Part shown: in pieces, positions 19,428 to 20,000 of the stretch
Layout of the letters: each line of letters opens with the position of its first letter
Position numbering within the stretch: the first letter of the stretch is position 1
Source: Glandiceps talaboti
Taxonomy: Eukaryota; Hemichordata; Enteropneusta; Spengelidae
DNA length: 20,000 nucleotides
Direction of reading: 5' to 3'
Assembly (NCBI RefSeq): GCF_964340395.1
Contig: NC_135564.1
Coordinates: 6,467,861-6,487,860 of the forward strand
The notes under the pieces: model-generated
What the model was told of the DNA's origin: nothing
Databases searched by the model: none
The model's input: only the letters and a program-made list of their open reading frames with translations
Translations under genes and position numbers: made by a program

Positions 19428-19640
19428 GTGGTCATATGGATGAAAAATGGGTATTTATTTTGGATTAAATAAAACAGCTCCGAGGCTACTATGTGTTTAT
19501 ACTTGAAAAAAACGATGGAGAACAGCCTATACTAAATCCTTGTTTGTAACTTAAAAACATTGCAAATCATTATTTTAAAAAAACATTTGTGATTGTGCAT
19601 ACAATTAATAATCTTTATCTATTTTGTAGTTTACATGTAG
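19428..19640 (+). mobile_element. Half-copy of the 14707-15036 element family
   Basis: GTCATATGGATGA...GGGTATTTATTTTGGATT...AATAAAACA...TACTTGAAAAA...TTGTTTGTAAC follows the left arm and centre of the 14707 element in order. A matching right arm is not seen, so the copy is truncated or strongly decayed. Confidence 0.6.
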
Positions 19641-19669
19641 GCCTAAAGCAGGATTATATAATTCTGACG

Positions 19670-19763
19670 GACTGTAATGACGTCATCGGTCCGGGCTTAT
19701 CAGCCTGCCCTATCAGTCGTTTGAGGAAAGGGAGATTAGAACACGCCCACAACGGCTGATCTG
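19670..19763 (-). repeat. Dispersed repeat copy 2, with perfect CRE
   Basis: Inverse-complement match to 1285-1349 in two blocks (19670-19691 and 19744-19763). It contains the full palindrome TGACGTCA at 19678-19685, a CREB/ATF consensus, about 620 bases upstream of the gene's start codon. Whether it acts on this gene is unknown. Confidence 0.65.
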
Positions 19764-20000
19764 CAACACAGGCATTTGTTTCCCGAGTTATGGCTCAGAA
19801 TATTTCTATCAGAATACATTAAAATGACGATAATATCGTTAATATTGACGTATTAAACCAAGACTATATGAAAGGGGTAAAATTACACATGTTTCTGTGA
19901 TCGCGCAGTTTCACTAAATGCGAAGGAAGACACAAGGTATGACGTCGCACCAGAGAGGGGTTGGACAACTTATTAATGTGCATCAATCGTACACGGAGAG
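19764..20000. other. Window edge, no gene recognised
   Basis: Somewhat richer in CpG than the introns, with no credible open frame. It may belong to the promoter area of a neighbour or to more of the dispersed repeat. Confidence 0.35.

Overview
The window is AT-rich eukaryotic nuclear DNA, most likely from a marine invertebrate animal. The evidence is long GT-AG introns, tRNA-derived SINE heads, several MITE-like inverted-repeat elements, compound microsatellites, and one gene coding for a secretory-pathway membrane protein. No species is assigned; nothing here separates an echinoderm, hemichordate, amphioxus or mollusc with confidence. I see no bacterial or viral genes and no CRISPR array.

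One gene fills most of the window, on the minus strand, from the start codon at 19055 to the stop at 4506. I reconstructed nine coding exons by following GT-AG boundaries and codon phase: 19055-18905, 12546-12361, 11738-11600, 10485-10423, 8711-8616, 6887-6762, 6083-5949, 5173-4984 and 4634-4506. They sum to 1215 bases, exactly 404 codons plus a stop. The predicted product has a signal peptide, two thioredoxin-fold domains of PDI type, an acidic linker, a Lys/Ala/Glu-rich region built from 11-residue repeats, one C-terminal transmembrane helix, and a short basic tail ending in a KxKxx ER-retrieval-like motif. Both thioredoxin domains lack the CxxC active site, and the mature lumenal part has no cysteine at all. 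The inferred job is therefore ER binding, chaperone or scaffold work, not disulfide exchange.

Intron 1 (6.4 kb) is a landing zone for mobile elements. It holds a 188-bp inverted-repeat element (12887-13074), a 224-bp Mutator-like foldback with a perfect 9-bp target duplication (13910-14133), a 330-bp inverted-repeat element (14707-15036), a tRNA-derived SINE with a compound microsatellite after it (15483-15796), two old tandem duplications (16466-16614 and 16732-17070), and a 402-bp hAT-like MITE (17198-17599). Smaller introns carry a 68-bp x3 tandem repeat, short duplications, and a duplicated piece of the exon 7 splice-donor region.

Downstream of the gene (1-4505) I find no second gene. 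It holds a tRNA-derived SINE head (3625-3700), an inverted pair of Penelope/hammerhead-like sequences (1672-1850), and one copy of a CRE-containing dispersed repeat whose inverted partner lies upstream of the gene near 19670-19763. The last 600 bases upstream of the gene are largely repeats (19428-19763), so the core promoter is probably confined to about 19056-19427.
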